64,000 nucleotides of DNA from Trichomonas vaginalis G3 (GCF_026262505.1 NC_067204.1:21111300-21175299); one strand, 5' to 3'; shown: positions 21,433 to 32,424, counted from the stretch's first letter. A program made the numbers and translations. The notes: generated by a model from the sequence alone, not told the origin.

Positions 21433-22539
21433 TTAAAGCCCATAAAATGAATTAAGAACACATAAATTTTTATCATCTGCGACGTGACGAATACATTTTA
21501 ATTTACTCAAGAATGCGTACCCTGATACATTAAATCTAATTCCTGTCTTATTTAATTTCACAACTTTGAAAAGGAATGTATGAATAGCTATAAAATGATG
21601 AGAAGATGTTTTATGGGTTGCTTCCATTTTTTCTGAAATAAATGAATAAATATAATGTTTATAAGTTTTCATATCTTTTATGTTCTTAATAACGAATGGT
21701 ATAGACCTTTCCACTTCGTCTTCCTTCGGTGCTGTTCTTTCATATGAAACATTATTGGTATCTTCAATAATGAAACCACAATCACACAAAATTTTATATG
21801 TTCCAATGGTTTCTTTTGATATTTTATCTAATAAATCAAAAACTTTATCAACACCTGTGCATTTATTTAAATAATAATTTGTGTAAATATCATGATCTTC
21901 TTTCTTAATCGTATTAGTTGCATATGTCACGTTTTTAAGAGCTTTTTTGAATTTCTCGGAATCTAAAGGTGGTGAAAGTAAGATACAAGGGTATTCTTCA
22001 TTATCAATAAATTGTAACTTATGTTTACGTATAAATTTAGTACCTTCTTCTGAAAGTGTTTCGTCTATTTCACCATCTAATAAATTTTGTGTTGATTCTG
22101 AGACATAATTTTTATATCTTTCTTCATGAGATTTCTGAACTTCTGATTCTGAAGCTGGGATATTCATTAAACCCTCTACTTCATTTTCATTATATTTTTC
22201 AACTTCTCTTAATTCCTTAATTTTTTCATCTATTTCATCTCTTATTTTTTCCAGTCTTTCAATTTCATCATATTCATCATCTTTAATTCGTTCTTCATAA
22301 TATTCAGGGAAAACATCAGGTTCTTTAGGTTTTTCTTCTTTAGATGTGGGATATAAGAAATTTATAACATCATCTTTATTCATTTTTCCATCATAACCAA
22401 ATTCATTTAAAAACTCCGCGAATTTTTTACAATTTCTTAAATAATATTTATCAACTTCATAACCCGCCTCCTCTAATATATCCTTTATTTCCTCGTTTGT
22501 GAATCCTAAATTTTTAACATTGTTAGTTTTGACGCTCAT
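21433..22539 (-). CDS. E1 368-aa unknown protein beside the right end
   Basis: A fully open frame next to the right terminal repeat, transcribed toward the polymerase. The N-terminus (TNEEIKDILEEAGYEVDKYY) looks like a small helical domain. A long charged coiled coil follows at residues 90-125 (DEYDEIERLEKIRDEIDEK), then a C-terminal domain with Cys pairs and the HKTSSHHF stretch. I use the ATG at 22539; the upstream start codon is TTG. Position beside polB hints at a replication role, for example a terminal protein, but nothing proves it. Confidence 0.6.
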   Translation of the reverse strand: MSVKTNNVKNLGFTNEEIKDILEEAGYEVDKYYLRNCKKFAEFLNEFGYDGKMNKDDVINFLYPTSKEEKPKEPDVFPEYYEERIKDDEYDEIERLEKIRDEIDEKIKELREVEKYNENEVEGLMNIPASESEVQKSHEERYKNYVSESTQNLLDGEIDETLSEEGTKFIRKHKLQFIDNEEYPCILLSPPLDSEKFKKALKNVTYATNTIKKEDHDIYTNYYLNKCTGVDKVFDLLDKISKETIGTYKILCDCGFIIEDTNNVSYERTAPKEDEVERSIPFVIKNIKDMKTYKHYIYSFISEKMEATHKTSSHHFIAIHTFLFKVVKLNKTGIRFNVSGYAFLSKLKCIRHVADDKNLCVLNSFYGL

Positions 22540-22712
22540 TTCATACAAAATAAAAATAAATTATTCAGAACTGTAAGATATGAATTTTTAAAGTTTATTT
22601 TTCATTCATGATAATCATTAGTTTCTTAAAGTTCAATGTTGAACTCAATCTTTATTTTAAACATTGGTTTAATTAATTGTGGAATATCTGACATCATCTA
22701 TATATAACTTCT

Positions 22713-22921
22713 TTTATTTCATTATGTATGGGCTGAGTGTAAATGTCTTACAATTTTGAAATTTTTTAAATCTTGATTTATTCAAAAACGTAAGAATAAA
22801 AACCGTAAGAATCATACATTTTTTATTTCATATGTTAAAAAAAATGATACAAAATCGTTCAATATTGTATGAATTCTTACGTTTACAAAAAAAGTCACAC
22901 AACCCATCCACATATACTACT
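22713..22921 (-). repeat. E1 right terminal inverted repeat
   Basis: Reverse complement of 1189-1397, ending ACATATACTACT at 22921. The target copy GAATAT follows at 22922-22927. Confidence 0.95.
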
Positions 22922-22927
22922 GAATAT

Positions 22928-25025
22928 TTACCACCAAAATACGCGACACAACCATTTTTACCATTCATAGAATCACTATTATTAATTATTTAGCTAATTA
23001 AAATTAATTGATTCTTGCCTTATGCGTTGGAATAACTCAATTAATGGTATACAAAAATGATGTTCATGAGCAAAGTTATATATCATTTTCTAAGGTAATA
23101 TTATATTAAAATCTATTTAACTAAGATAATATTATATAACATATTTCCATTTATATTGCCAATTAGTTTAAACATAAAGAAATAAGAATTATTGGTTAGG
23201 AAAACGCAACTATTGATATCATGAAAAATAATTGAATTTGTGCTATAAATACACATTTTAAAGGGTGCATATACCAAATTTTACCTATAATTCTATAAAG
23301 AACATATAGATCATATGCTATATTAATGCATGAGAAGATCAAATCATAAAGAACAACAAATTGATAAAATGCGATATTTATTTCAGAATAATAAAGCTAT
23401 TTCTTGCTATGTGAAGAATTGTATTTGAATATATAGCTTATTTACAATATGTCCGCATGATTTTATAGGTTAAAAATATGTTTTGAAGATATTCATAATA
23501 TATTATTTGTAAAAATATGTTATATATCCTTAATAACTATATGAAATATTTATATAAATATTGCTTATTTAAACCATATAAATAATTTAGTTAAAAAGCA
23601 CACCAATCCTGAGATTCGCATTGTCGTCTAAAACCGCCAGACGACAATAATACAACCCCAAAAAAATTATTCCCGGTTTTTCTTACACTCTTACTTTAAT
23701 TTTTGAAAGGTTTATACTTTGATAAAATCGTGCATATTCAATTTTCATGTTACTTCAATTTAAATCATAACTCGAAGAGTCAATTGACATTTTAATATTA
23801 ATTAAGAGTCAATTGAGCTTTCACTCTTAATCCTCCCGTATTTTATCGTATTTTCCACTGAAAAATAGGATTACGAAGATATTATTACTTTGTTTCAAGA
23901 AAAAGTATTATTTTATTTTTTAAACGTTAGAGCGATAACTCTGAAAATTTTTCAATAACTGAGAGTGCATTCTCACATAAGACAATTTTAAAGAAGAACA
24001 CAGGAAATTGTAATAGATAAATAATATTTCAATCTCAGATAAGCATTATCACAATAGGACATTTTTCTAATCAGAAATCATTTGAAAGTTTTTAACAAGA
24101 TGGATGAGTTTTTGATATATATTTTTCAAAGTTGACATTATCTAACCATATTTTTGTTATCCAGAAAGGCTGATATGTTGTAAAAATTTAGATTTCGATT
24201 GCAATCATTAATGCCAGACATTTAAGAATCAATTGCAATTGCGATTCAACCAGCTGGATTATTAATACCGAAATTAAATCAATTAACATATACATTACGA
24301 CTTCTAAATCCCAAAATTTGATATTTATCCCATTCAATGACTTTATCCAGGCTTATGAATGAGAAAGAAATTACACAAGGTGAGATTAATGAATTTTGAT
24401 GAATATATATCATAATTATGTTAATTTCAAATAAGTCGTATTGATAATTTAAATGAATGAGACAATAACAAGTTGCAACATAAATTAAATATGATTTTTA
24501 GGGAAAAATCTTGGATATCAGACCTGATTACGTTCATATTTCACAAATCAAGTCAAATTTCTTAATATATCAATTATTCCCTAAATATAGTGATAGATCC
24601 ATTGTAGAAAATTATTATTCATGACATTTTGATAGATTGTTACGTTTTTTGGATATTGTGAAAACAATTCTAGGTGATGAACCAGATTTGTGCTATCATG
24701 CTGATAGTTATCGAAACACAATGTGTTCTCTGGTTTTACAAAGCAATTTTCATTATTTGCCGAATTATTAATCCATTTCAAAATCCATGTTAATGATATG
24801 ACTCTGAATATTATAGGTAATGTGCTAATTTTTTACATATAGTTGCGCTACCTCGAATGATATTTCAAATAAAATCTGCTATCATGAAAATTTTTGGAGA
24901 TTGGGGATGATTCCACAAACAAAATTTCTTTTTAGCTCTAAGACTTTAAAAAATACCTAAGATTTCTCGTTTCAAAAAAATTACTTTTATTTAGTTCTTA
25001 AATGATCATACAATTCCTAAAATAT
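22928..25025. other. AT-rich host intergenic region
   Basis: About 2.1 kb without a supportable gene. A 66-codon minus-strand frame at 24581-24781 has no homology I recognise and no initiator. Nothing repeated or structured stood out. Confidence 0.5.
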
Positions 25026-25337
25026 TTAGACCTCGAATGTAGCACCGTTGTTCTCGCCTGTGAGTGTGATGCAGCAAGCAAGGCGTGTGCCAGCTGGCTG
25101 GTCTTCAAGGAATTCCTTCTCTTCCTCATCGGCATCAGCAACTTTGCCACCTGTGTGCTTGCAGAAGCACTTTCCGCAAGCTCTGTTGCCACTGCATGTG
25201 CCTTCTGTTGACATAAGGCCAGCTTCTGTAAGGACTGTGAAGAGTGTTTGTTCATCTTCATAGTTGAGTGTCTTCTTTGCGCCACCCTTTGTGACTGTGA
25301 CGGAGCCAAAGCGGAGAGGAGAGCACTGAGAGAGCAT
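25026..25337 (-). CDS. Hydrogenosomal [2Fe-2S] ferredoxin
   Basis: 103-residue ferredoxin that would carry electrons between pyruvate:ferredoxin oxidoreductase, hydrogenase and nitro-drug reduction in the hydrogenosome. The cluster ligands are visible as C-x5-C-x2-C (CSGNRACGKC) plus the later Cys in RLACC. The landmarks DEQTLFTVLTEAGLMS, KHTGGKV and EKEFLEDQPAGTRLAC are strongly similar to Trichomonas vaginalis ferredoxins, which form a small gene family; this is one paralogue. The N-terminus MLSQCSPLRFG looks like the short cleaved hydrogenosomal presequence (MLSQ-x-RFG). An initiator TCACATT lies 8 bp before the ATG. Apparently intact, no intron. Confidence 0.96.
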   Translation of the reverse strand: MLSQCSPLRFGSVTVTKGGAKKTLNYEDEQTLFTVLTEAGLMSTEGTCSGNRACGKCFCKHTGGKVADADEEEKEFLEDQPAGTRLACCITLTGENNGATFEV

Positions 25338-25343
25338 TCTTAA

Positions 25344-25350
25344 AATGTGA
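25344..25350 (-). promoter_or_regulatory. Host initiator (Inr) of the ferredoxin gene
   Basis: TCACATT on the minus strand matches the trichomonad initiator TCA-Py-(T/A), with the start A about 11 nt before the ATG, as is typical for this organism. Confidence 0.75.
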
Positions 25351-25571
25351 GATGAACTTTTTTGAAATGCAATTCAATTATAAATTGAATAATCAACAGT
25401 TCACTTAATACTCTCAATTTCGATATGTCAATAAAATGAATTTATATCAATATATGATACCTACTATTATTTTAATCTAATTAAAATGTGTGGCAAACAA
25501 TCATCGTTTGTTCTGAAAACACGCTGGAAATGATCATAATTTATCAGTGGATAAGCATAAGAAGCGATTTT

Positions 25572-26180
25572 GTTGTAAACAGAAATTCATCAAAAGTGAC
25601 ACCTCAGAAAAGCTAAAATATTGAATTTTTGGAACTTTTGATAGAGCACGTTTTTAAATATTAATTAAAGTAAATGTATATTTTGTAAAGATTCTTTTTA
25701 ATAAAAAATAAAATTTTGAAGAAGAACACAAAATCTTCTGAAAAATAATATCACATAAACTCATATTATTTTCTAATATATAACTATTTTATATAAAAAT
25801 CAAATTCAATGATCTTAAAAGCGAAGGATAAACCTCAAAATTTACGAATATAATGAGTGGGAATATAATGCTTATCTATCATAAAACCATATGAAATATC
25901 AATTTTTGCTTTACGCCTAATTTTTGACGACAATTAGCAAAAAATGTTAAATGTTAACACTCAGTCCATTTGAATATGAAAAATAAAATTGACTTTGATT
26001 AAATGTTTTTATTTATCATGCAATTCTTCTTGCGACCAAAGATTTGAATAAAATTTCAAAAAATAAGATAGCTTAAAAAATAATATACGGTAGTGTTTAC
26101 TAATAGATGAATAGTATATAAATTCTATTAAAATGGATTTGATCCAAAAAATATAAAACCAAAAATAATTGTTATAATTT
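25572..26180 (+). repeat. Dispersed repeat X, copy 1, upstream of ferredoxin
   Basis: About 609 bp. Its end AACAGAAATTCATCAAAAGT and most of its body recur at 31286-31717 (same orientation) and inverted at 31756-32370. No coding capacity; a 76-codon frame across 26009-26239 is a repeat artefact. It starts 235 bp upstream of the ferredoxin ATG. Confidence 0.85.
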
Positions 26181-27613
26181 AAGGGTGCACACGAGAGGAT
26201 CATGTAAACTTCAGAATTTAGAACCTTATTTTTAGGCATTATCTTGGCTACCTATTTAGGCTCGAAAAGCAAAAAATATCAAAAAATACAACTTGACTCC
26301 ATTATGACCCTTTCATTGAGGTAGTTTTTATCTGCTAGTATTTTCCCTTTGAATCTCTTTACAATTCGAAATCAAATTCAAAACTCAGTAGAAGAAAGGA
26401 AGAATCGACTTACTACGGTTGTAATACGAATAAATACATATATTTAATTATTTTTATTTACATAATAATTGTTTGAATCTCATATTCCATCAAATTTTTA
26501 AATAAAAACATTAAAATGTTGAAAATGTTCATATATTTTAATAGGGTTTTGGCACTTTATTGAGGAATTACTACATACATAGTCGAACTGAACTTGATAT
26601 TTTGAAATTTCAATTATTTATCAAAATTAAAATTTAACTTGAAATTTATAATTATTTAGTCATATTTTGCATAATTCTAAGTAGATTTTGTAAAAAATCA
26701 AGAAAGAAAAATTTTAACGTGCTTTATTTTTTCTTTTTTATAATAATACATATTATTATATAATTAACATATTCATAATGTTTCACCCTTTCAAAAATAT
26801 AATCCTCCTCCTCTCAAATAAACGTACATACGGATGGCCTCTTTTTTCAAAAAATTAAAATTTGAAATTTTGGGCTCAAATATTAGAGATTTTTTCAACC
26901 TTCAACGATATATGTTGTCTATATCAGACCTCCTTTCTTTTTGATACTTAACATTGTTCCTAAATCTTAGCCGTTAAGGCTGTTCTGAAAATATTTTTTT
27001 TTCGAAAAAATTCGAAAAAAATTCTTAAAATTCAAAAATCCCTTAATTCCTGAGGATTTTGGAAAAAAGTTTTTACATGAAAATGTGTATATTATATGAA
27101 GTATATTGATAAGGTAAAAATCAAATTTTATTGCATATTCATCGAGAAAATAAACTAACGAATCCCTCAAAATTGAGAGGGTAATCCTCCTCCTCTCAAA
27201 TAAACGTACATACGGGTGCACCCTTAAAAACGAAATTTCAATCATGTGACCTTTGGTATATTATTTCAATACCAACAAATTGATTGTAAACTTGATAAAT
27301 CATTCTTAGAGAGTACATATTGAAACCTCTTTCATGTGGTCATATGAGGCAATCGATAATTATATCTCATTTTATTTTCAAAGGAATATATGGTAAATGA
27401 ATGCATTCAAAAAGTAAAAATATTTGGTGATATGGTGAGAGATGAAAACAATGATTTCTCCCAAAAATATAATTTAGAATTTGCTCTATTCGAAAATTGT
27501 CAATTGAGAGTGTCTTTAATTCATATTTTATAGTACATACTATTAGGCTAGACTGTTATTGGTGTAATATTTATTTAGTAAACAATAAAATTTAATTTTA
27601 TTACATAAATATT
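26181..27613. other. AT-rich intergenic region with a 36-bp direct repeat
   Basis: No supportable gene. The string AATCCTCCTCCTCTCAAATA, with the following CGTACATACGG, occurs at 26801-26836 and again at 27183-27218, 382 bp apart. GGGTGCAC also appears twice (near 26183 and 27216). Could be decayed ends of a small element; no target duplication seen. Confidence 0.5.
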
Positions 27614-28057
27614 TTATATATCACGACAAATCTCCTTAACATTAGCTGTTGGTGCATAAATAACTACCCACTTGAGGCACCAAATTCCATCAAGGCAATC
27701 GAACTGCCATTCGCCTGTTTCATTAACGAAATTGATTGAGCCCTTTGGATTTTGAGCTTCAATGGCCTGATGTAGTTCTGATCCGAGAAGAGATGCTTTA
27801 ACAATTTCTGTTCTTACAGCAGAATAGCCTTCATTGACCTCGAGAGTGAAAGCAATGTTAAGTGTATCTGTTGATGAGAGTGGGAATGGTGGAATATCGT
27901 TAGTATACAAACCAATCATCGCTGGTGCATCGGGAACAGCTTTTTTAACTCTAACATCGAAGAAAACATGACCACCCATATCATTGATTTGAAGTGTTCC
28001 TGTCCAGAATACGTTTTTATCTAATGATAATCTTTGAAGCTGGTTCTGTGTTGTCAT
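27614..28057 (-). CDS. Host 147-aa conserved-looking unknown protein
   Basis: Complete frame with Inr TCACTTT 20 bp upstream. Beta-rich throughout: FWTGTLQINDMGGHVFFDVR, a proline loop (YTNDIPPFPLSSTD), and a C-terminal WQFDCLDGIWCLKWVVIYAP strand pair. It starts MTTQNQLQRLSLDKNVFWTG and has no signal peptide or membrane segment. The evenly spaced strands suggest a small beta-sandwich. I do not recognise the family. It is probably a genuine host gene because of the initiator, base composition and intact frame. Confidence 0.75.
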   Translation of the reverse strand: MTTQNQLQRLSLDKNVFWTGTLQINDMGGHVFFDVRVKKAVPDAPAMIGLYTNDIPPFPLSSTDTLNIAFTLEVNEGYSAVRTEIVKASLLGSELHQAIEAQNPKGSINFVNETGEWQFDCLDGIWCLKWVVIYAPTANVKEICRDI

Positions 28058-28077
28058 GTAAAAACGAGTTTTTTAAA

Positions 28078-28084
28078 AAAGTGA
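28078..28084 (-). promoter_or_regulatory. Host initiator of the 147-aa gene
   Basis: TCACTTT on the minus strand, about 25 nt between its A and the ATG at 28057. Fits the trichomonad initiator consensus. Confidence 0.65.
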
Positions 28085-28588
28085 GCTTTTGTAAAATTTA
28101 TGTAAAGTGCCAAATAATCATAAAAATTTGACAATGTAAAGTTCACAGAACATTTTTCGAAAATCTTGACTAAAAAAATATCTAATAATTCATATCTCCT
28201 TAATGCATTATTTGTATGAGGATACACGCATTCGTCTAATCGAAAAACATACCAATATCCAAAATTATTCAATCAATTCTATTTGATTATGATAATATTA
28301 TAAGTATATCATAGGCATATATCCTAGGGGAAAATGATAAACCAATAAGAAATCTAGGAATATCAAGATCATAAACAAAATATATTAAAAATATTTCAGA
28401 ATAATTCTATAATTCTGTTTTGATTTAAGAGTACAGAATGTATAGAGCGAAGTAATTATAAAAGAAATGCATTGTAATTTAAGTATTAGTAATTTTCTTT
28501 CAATAAAAGTTTTTACGATTGCTAACTCTAAAATTAAATATGCAATGTTATTTTGAATTTAAAGCAAGTGCAGTATAACACAAAATGT

Positions 28589-28903
28589 TTAGTGTGGAGG
28601 TGTTGTTGGACTCCAAGCTGATGTGCAAAGTGGGCATGTTGGATTTGTCTTGACCCATTTATCAATACAGTGCTTATGGAAGCCATGTCCGCATACACCA
28701 AACTCTGGAGGGCATGGTACACTATCATCGGCATCGTTAGCTTGACATTGAACGCATTTATCGACTAAAGAAAGTTTGCAAATAGCGCAAGTATCCTGCT
28801 CCATTTCCCATGACCAAAGGGCTACTCCATTCCATTTGGTAATTACGAACTGAGGAGCTTGTGTCATATATTTTACTGGTAAATTGCTAACTTTACGTGT
28901 CAT
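28589..28903 (-). CDS. RBX1: RBX1/ROC1 RING-H2 subunit of cullin-RING ubiquitin ligases
   Basis: 104 residues. It recruits the ubiquitin E2 to cullins. The N-terminal strand that inserts into the cullin is visible as FVITKWNGVALWSWEM, close to the RBX1 consensus (KKWNAVALWAWD). The RING-H2 ligands follow: CAICKLSLVDKCVQCQAN, then CGHGFHKHCIDKW and PTCPLCTSAW. The last zinc site uses CPLC, where animal RBX1 has an Asp in place of the final Cys. APC11 is the nearest alternative but lacks ALW and the VQCQAN signature. Single exon, apparently intact. No clear initiator was seen near the ATG. Confidence 0.9.
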   Translation of the reverse strand: MTRKVSNLPVKYMTQAPQFVITKWNGVALWSWEMEQDTCAICKLSLVDKCVQCQANDADDSVPCPPEFGVCGHGFHKHCIDKWVKTNPTCPLCTSAWSPTTPPH

Positions 28904-29398
28904 ATTTTTGCGAAATATTCCATCTTAGATTTTTCTTTTGTCATGTGCAAGGACTAATAAGTACAAATGTAATACAATATGTTTGCATAAATATGCATTA
29001 TTCAGAAAACAACTAAATATATTTTGGATACTGTGGATTGGGAAGCATAAATCAACCATAACTGGATAAACCTAGTTATATTTATCAATAATTTTAAAAG
29101 CTTTAGCTCTACTATAACTTGGAAATATATTAATAATGAGAAAACAAGCAGGGTATTGAAAACTACAATAATGCAAATATGATATCAGTTTGCAAACACT
29201 ATAAAAATGCATTGTATTAGTAAAATACAGCAATAAACATGAAGTTATGAGATAATTTATTAAAATTATTAGCAGAGCTTCAAACGTTTAATATTTCAGT
29301 ATTTCATTGGCGTGTAAATTACTTCATAAGAAACACAAGTTTGTATTTAATGCTCATGCTGGGATTTGCTCAAGTTTATCAGAAAAGTGACATTTTTG

Positions 29399-29626
29399 AT
29401 GAATTTAGCAAAAGATCCAGTTATTAGACGTCGACTAATGCAAATGACAATAGAAATATTCGATAAGGCTGTTATTTCAGTAGCTAAAGCTGCAGCATCA
29501 GAGCTTACAATTGCTGAAAAGAAAGCTATTGACAGATTAGTTGTTAAATACATCGAAACAGCAAAATACGTCGTTGTTGCCTTTAGAAACGCAATAAGTA
29601 TTCTAAAAGAAACAGGAGATTATTAA
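29399..29626 (+). CDS. Host 75-aa helical unknown protein
   Basis: Starts MNLAKDPVIRRRLMQMTIEI at the first true ATG; codons upstream to 29366 are open but begin with TTG. Nearly all helix-forming residues, with Ala-rich and amphipathic segments (VAKAAASELTIAEKKAIDRL). No transmembrane stretch or motif. Upstream (29391) lies GTGACATTTTTG rather than a clear initiator. Plausible small gene; no family recognised. Confidence 0.5.
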   Translation: MNLAKDPVIRRRLMQMTIEIFDKAVISVAKAAASELTIAEKKAIDRLVVKYIETAKYVVVAFRNAISILKETGDY

Positions 29627-29993
29627 TTTTCTTTCATCAACTAGAAAAGAATTACAATATCAAAATTCCGTTTAATATATGTATACTAATAAAATATTAT
29701 CTATTGATATATCTCTAATGTTCACTATTTTTACCTCTACTTAATAAAAAGGAAATAAATTCTTTATTATTTTGTTAATCTTTCCATCAATCTATTGATG
29801 ATTCAATTAAATCTATGTCATGTGAGATACTGCGCATGTTTTTACTCATATGAATTATGAAAACAATTAGTAAAATGAAGTTATTTTTAATAATAATGGT
29901 TTATTTAAATAATAACGAATTTGTGCATTATATAGTCTTATAATATAGATAAATAGAACATTACATATCTACGAGGATATTATTATTTTGAAA

Positions 29994-30941
29994 TTACTCT
30001 TTCTTTTCTTCAGCTGGTTTATCTTCCTTCTTTTCTTCTTCTTTTGGCTTTTCTTCAGCTGGTTTATCTTCCTTCTTTTCTTCCTCTTTTGGCTTATCTT
30101 CTTTCTTTTCTTCCTCTTTCGGTTTCTCTTCCTTCTTTTCGCCTTCATCAACTTCTTCTTCCTCATCATCTTCTTCTCCACCTTCCTCTTCTTCACCATC
30201 TTCTTCCTCCTCTTCCTCTTCTTCTTCCTGCTTGGCAAGTTCTTTCTGAAGTTCTGGATCATTTTCTTGTTCCTTGAGATCTTCTTCAAGGCGCTTGAGA
30301 ACATCAGTTAAGTCTGAACGTAAGTCCTCAAGTTGCTTCTTCTTTTCTGGATCTGATTCTTTCTCAATTTCGGCTGTAATGAGTTCAACGCCTGGTTTCA
30401 ATGCTTCTATACCAGCCTTTGGTTTTTCGCAATTTTCGTAGGCACCACCGAGAAATAGACAAATTTCTGCTTTGTTACGCCATGTCGCACGTTGATCATG
30501 CTCGCAAATATCAAGTGCTTTTGAAAATTCACGAACTGCTTGCTTGAATCTGTTGAATAAATTTGATATACGACCAAGGAAGACGTAGGTATTGATGTAA
30601 TTCTTAAATTCATACTCTTCTGGTTTAGCATTCATGTATGTCTCGCGAGCTGTAACGCAATATTCTGCTGCTGTTTCCAAATCATCGTCACGCTGGGCCT
30701 TATCTTCGGCAGTATTAGCAGGTTTATTGAGAAGGCTTTCTGCGTAATGCAATAGGTTTGTTGCAAGCTTTGGTGTAATAGGATCACCTTCCTTATACGT
30801 GCGTTGGAAGTATTTTTCGTACCACTCGCATGCTTGCTGATCTTTAGAAAGCTTCCAAAGTTTCTCCGCTTGGTTAAGCATTGATTCTGCTATTTTATCG
30901 ACTTTTGGTGGCTCCATTTTATCAGCCTTTGGGGGCTCCAT
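29994..30941 (-). CDS. NASP/Sim3-like histone chaperone (TPR plus acidic tail)
   Basis: 315 residues. Residues 20-200 form tetratricopeptide-like helical pairs (EKLWKLSKDQQACEWYEKYF, then FKQAVREFSKALDICEH and AEICLFLGGAYENCEKPKAG), the layout of SHNi-TPR histone chaperones such as NASP, Sim3 and Hif1. From about residue 236 the tail is almost pure Glu/Asp followed by Lys/Glu/Pro repeats of the KKEDKPAEE type, which suits binding of histone H3 (and CENP-A-like) in the nucleus. Inr TCATTCC lies 3 bp before the ATG. The start could also be the downstream Met in the duplicated MEPPKxDK leader. A generic TPR protein with an acidic tail is the alternative. Confidence 0.72.
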   Translation of the reverse strand: MEPPKADKMEPPKVDKIAESMLNQAEKLWKLSKDQQACEWYEKYFQRTYKEGDPITPKLATNLLHYAESLLNKPANTAEDKAQRDDDLETAAEYCVTARETYMNAKPEEYEFKNYINTYVFLGRISNLFNRFKQAVREFSKALDICEHDQRATWRNKAEICLFLGGAYENCEKPKAGIEALKPGVELITAEIEKESDPEKKKQLEDLRSDLTDVLKRLEEDLKEQENDPELQKELAKQEEEEEEEEEDGEEEEGGEEDDEEEEVDEGEKKEEKPKEEEKKEDKPKEEEKKEDKPAEEKPKEEEKKEDKPAEEKKE

Positions 30942-30944
30942 TTT

Positions 30945-30951
30945 GGAATGA
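30945..30951 (-). promoter_or_regulatory. Host initiator of the NASP-like gene
   Basis: TCATTCC on the minus strand close to the ATG at 30941, matching the trichomonad TCA-Py-T initiator core. Confidence 0.55.
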
Positions 30952-31285
30952 GAAAAATTTTCCTTAACGTACGAACACCAAAAATAGAATTATAAAATTT
31001 GCATACAACAAGATCATCCATTCATAATTATTAATTGAAATATCGACAAATCAGTTATTGAAAATCAAAATTAATTTGCATTTATTATTTATTATGTTAT
31101 TTTTGATAATTTTGTAATAAACAGAAATTCATCAAAAGTGACAGCTCTCAATTTTTTGACATTTGTAAATTCTAAATTGAATGAGAAAAATGAAATAATA
31201 CTAAGCATAATACAATATTCTAGATTTAATTATAATTAGGAAAAAGTTAGTTTTGAGAGTACTTTTCATAGGCATATAGAATGAA

Positions 31286-31717
31286 ATCTTCTGAAAAATA
31301 ATATCACATAAACTCATATTATTTTCTAATATATAACTATTTTATATAAAAATCAAATTCAATGATCTTAAAAGCGAAGGATAAACCTCAAAATTTACGA
31401 ATATAATGAGTGGGAATATAATGCTTATCTATCATAAAACCATATGAAATATCAACTTTTGCTTTACGCCTAATTTTTGACGACAATTAGCAAAAAATGT
31501 TAAATGTTAACACTCAGTCCATTTGAATATGAAAAATAAAATTGACTTTGATTAAATGTTTTTATTTATCATGCAATTCTTCTTGCGACCAAAGATTTGA
31601 ATAAAAGTTCAAAAAATAAGATAGCTTAAAAAATAATATACGGTAGTGTTTACTAATAGATGAATAGTATATAAATTCTATTAAAATGGATTTGATCCAA
31701 AAAAATATATAAAATTT
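31286..31717 (+). repeat. Dispersed repeat X, copy 2, upstream of NASP-like gene
   Basis: Nearly identical to 25740-26170. The terminal AACAGAAATTCATCAAAAGT is also present at about 31124, but the 160 bp between differs from copy 1, so an inner module was exchanged. Lies about 180 bp upstream of the NASP-like ATG, in the same relative orientation as copy 1 at ferredoxin. Confidence 0.85.
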
Positions 31718-31755
31718 GATCATAAATAAAATCGTTTTAAATTACTTCTTCATTT

Positions 31756-32370
31756 AAATTATAACAATTATTTTTAGTTTTATATTTTTTTGGATCAAAT
31801 CCATTTTAATAGAATTTATATACTATTCATCTATTAGTAAACACTACCGTATATTATTTTTTAAGCTATCTTATTTTTTGAAATTTTATTCAAATCTTTG
31901 GTCGCAAGAAGAATTGCATGATAAATAAAAACATTTAATCAAAGTCAATTTTATTTTTCATATTCAAATGGACTGAGTGTTAACATTTAACATTTTTTGC
32001 TAATTGTCGTCAAAAATTAGGCGTAAAGCAAAAGTTGATATTTCATATGGTTTTATGATAGATAAGCATTATATTCCCACTCATTATATTCGTAAATTTT
32101 GAGGTTTATCCTTCGCTTTTAAGATCATTGAATTTGATTTTTATATAAAATAGTTATATATTAGAAAATAATATGAGTTTATGTGATATTATTTTTCAGA
32201 AGATTTTGTGTTCTTCTTCAAAATTTTATTTTTTTATTAAAAAGGATCTTTACAAAATATACATTTACTTTAATTAATATTTAAAAACGTGCTCTATCAA
32301 AAGTTCCAAAAATTCAATATTTTAGCTTTTCTGAGGTGTCACTTTTGATGAATTTCTGTTTACAACAATT
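31756..32370 (-). repeat. Dispersed repeat X, copy 3, inverted
   Basis: Reverse complement of copy 1 over its full length, ending TTTGATGAATTTCTGTTTAC. With copy 2 it forms a long inverted repeat with a 38-bp spacer. Confidence 0.88.
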
Positions 32371-32424
32371 TAACTCTTTCATATTTGAATAAAGTACTGT
32401 GCCAATTTAAGTAAGGTCAGGTAA

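Larger units (their letters stand above)
1189..22921. mobile_element. Maverick/Polinton element E1, ends intact, genes partly broken
   Basis: A 21.7-kb virus-like element. Both ends start AGTAGTATATGT and run as inverted repeats of about 209 bp. A perfect 6-bp target duplication, GAATAT, flanks it at 1183-1188 and 22922-22927, and 6 bp is the usual length for Mavericks. Parts seen, left to right: small amphipathic proteins, likely major capsid gene, packaging ATPase, two unknown structural-block genes, penton-like gene, tail-fibre-like gene, primase-helicase, KilA-N gene, integrase, PolB and a 368-aa unknown. No adenovirus-type protease was recognised. The near-identical terminal repeats suggest a fairly young insertion, yet many genes are broken (about a dozen or more breaks overall). 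A Mutator-like transposon is nested at 1830-3659. Confidence 0.95.

Noticed and set aside
24581-24781. 66-codon minus-strand frame
   Set aside because: No similarity, no initiator; chance frame in AT-rich DNA.
26009-27245. 76- and 92-codon minus-strand frames
   Set aside because: Lie in a dispersed repeat and in low-complexity AT-rich DNA, without initiator or recognisable sequence.
29969-30311. Basic and hydrophobic frames opposite or alternate to the NASP tail
   Set aside because: Shadows of the Glu/Lys-rich repeat codons.
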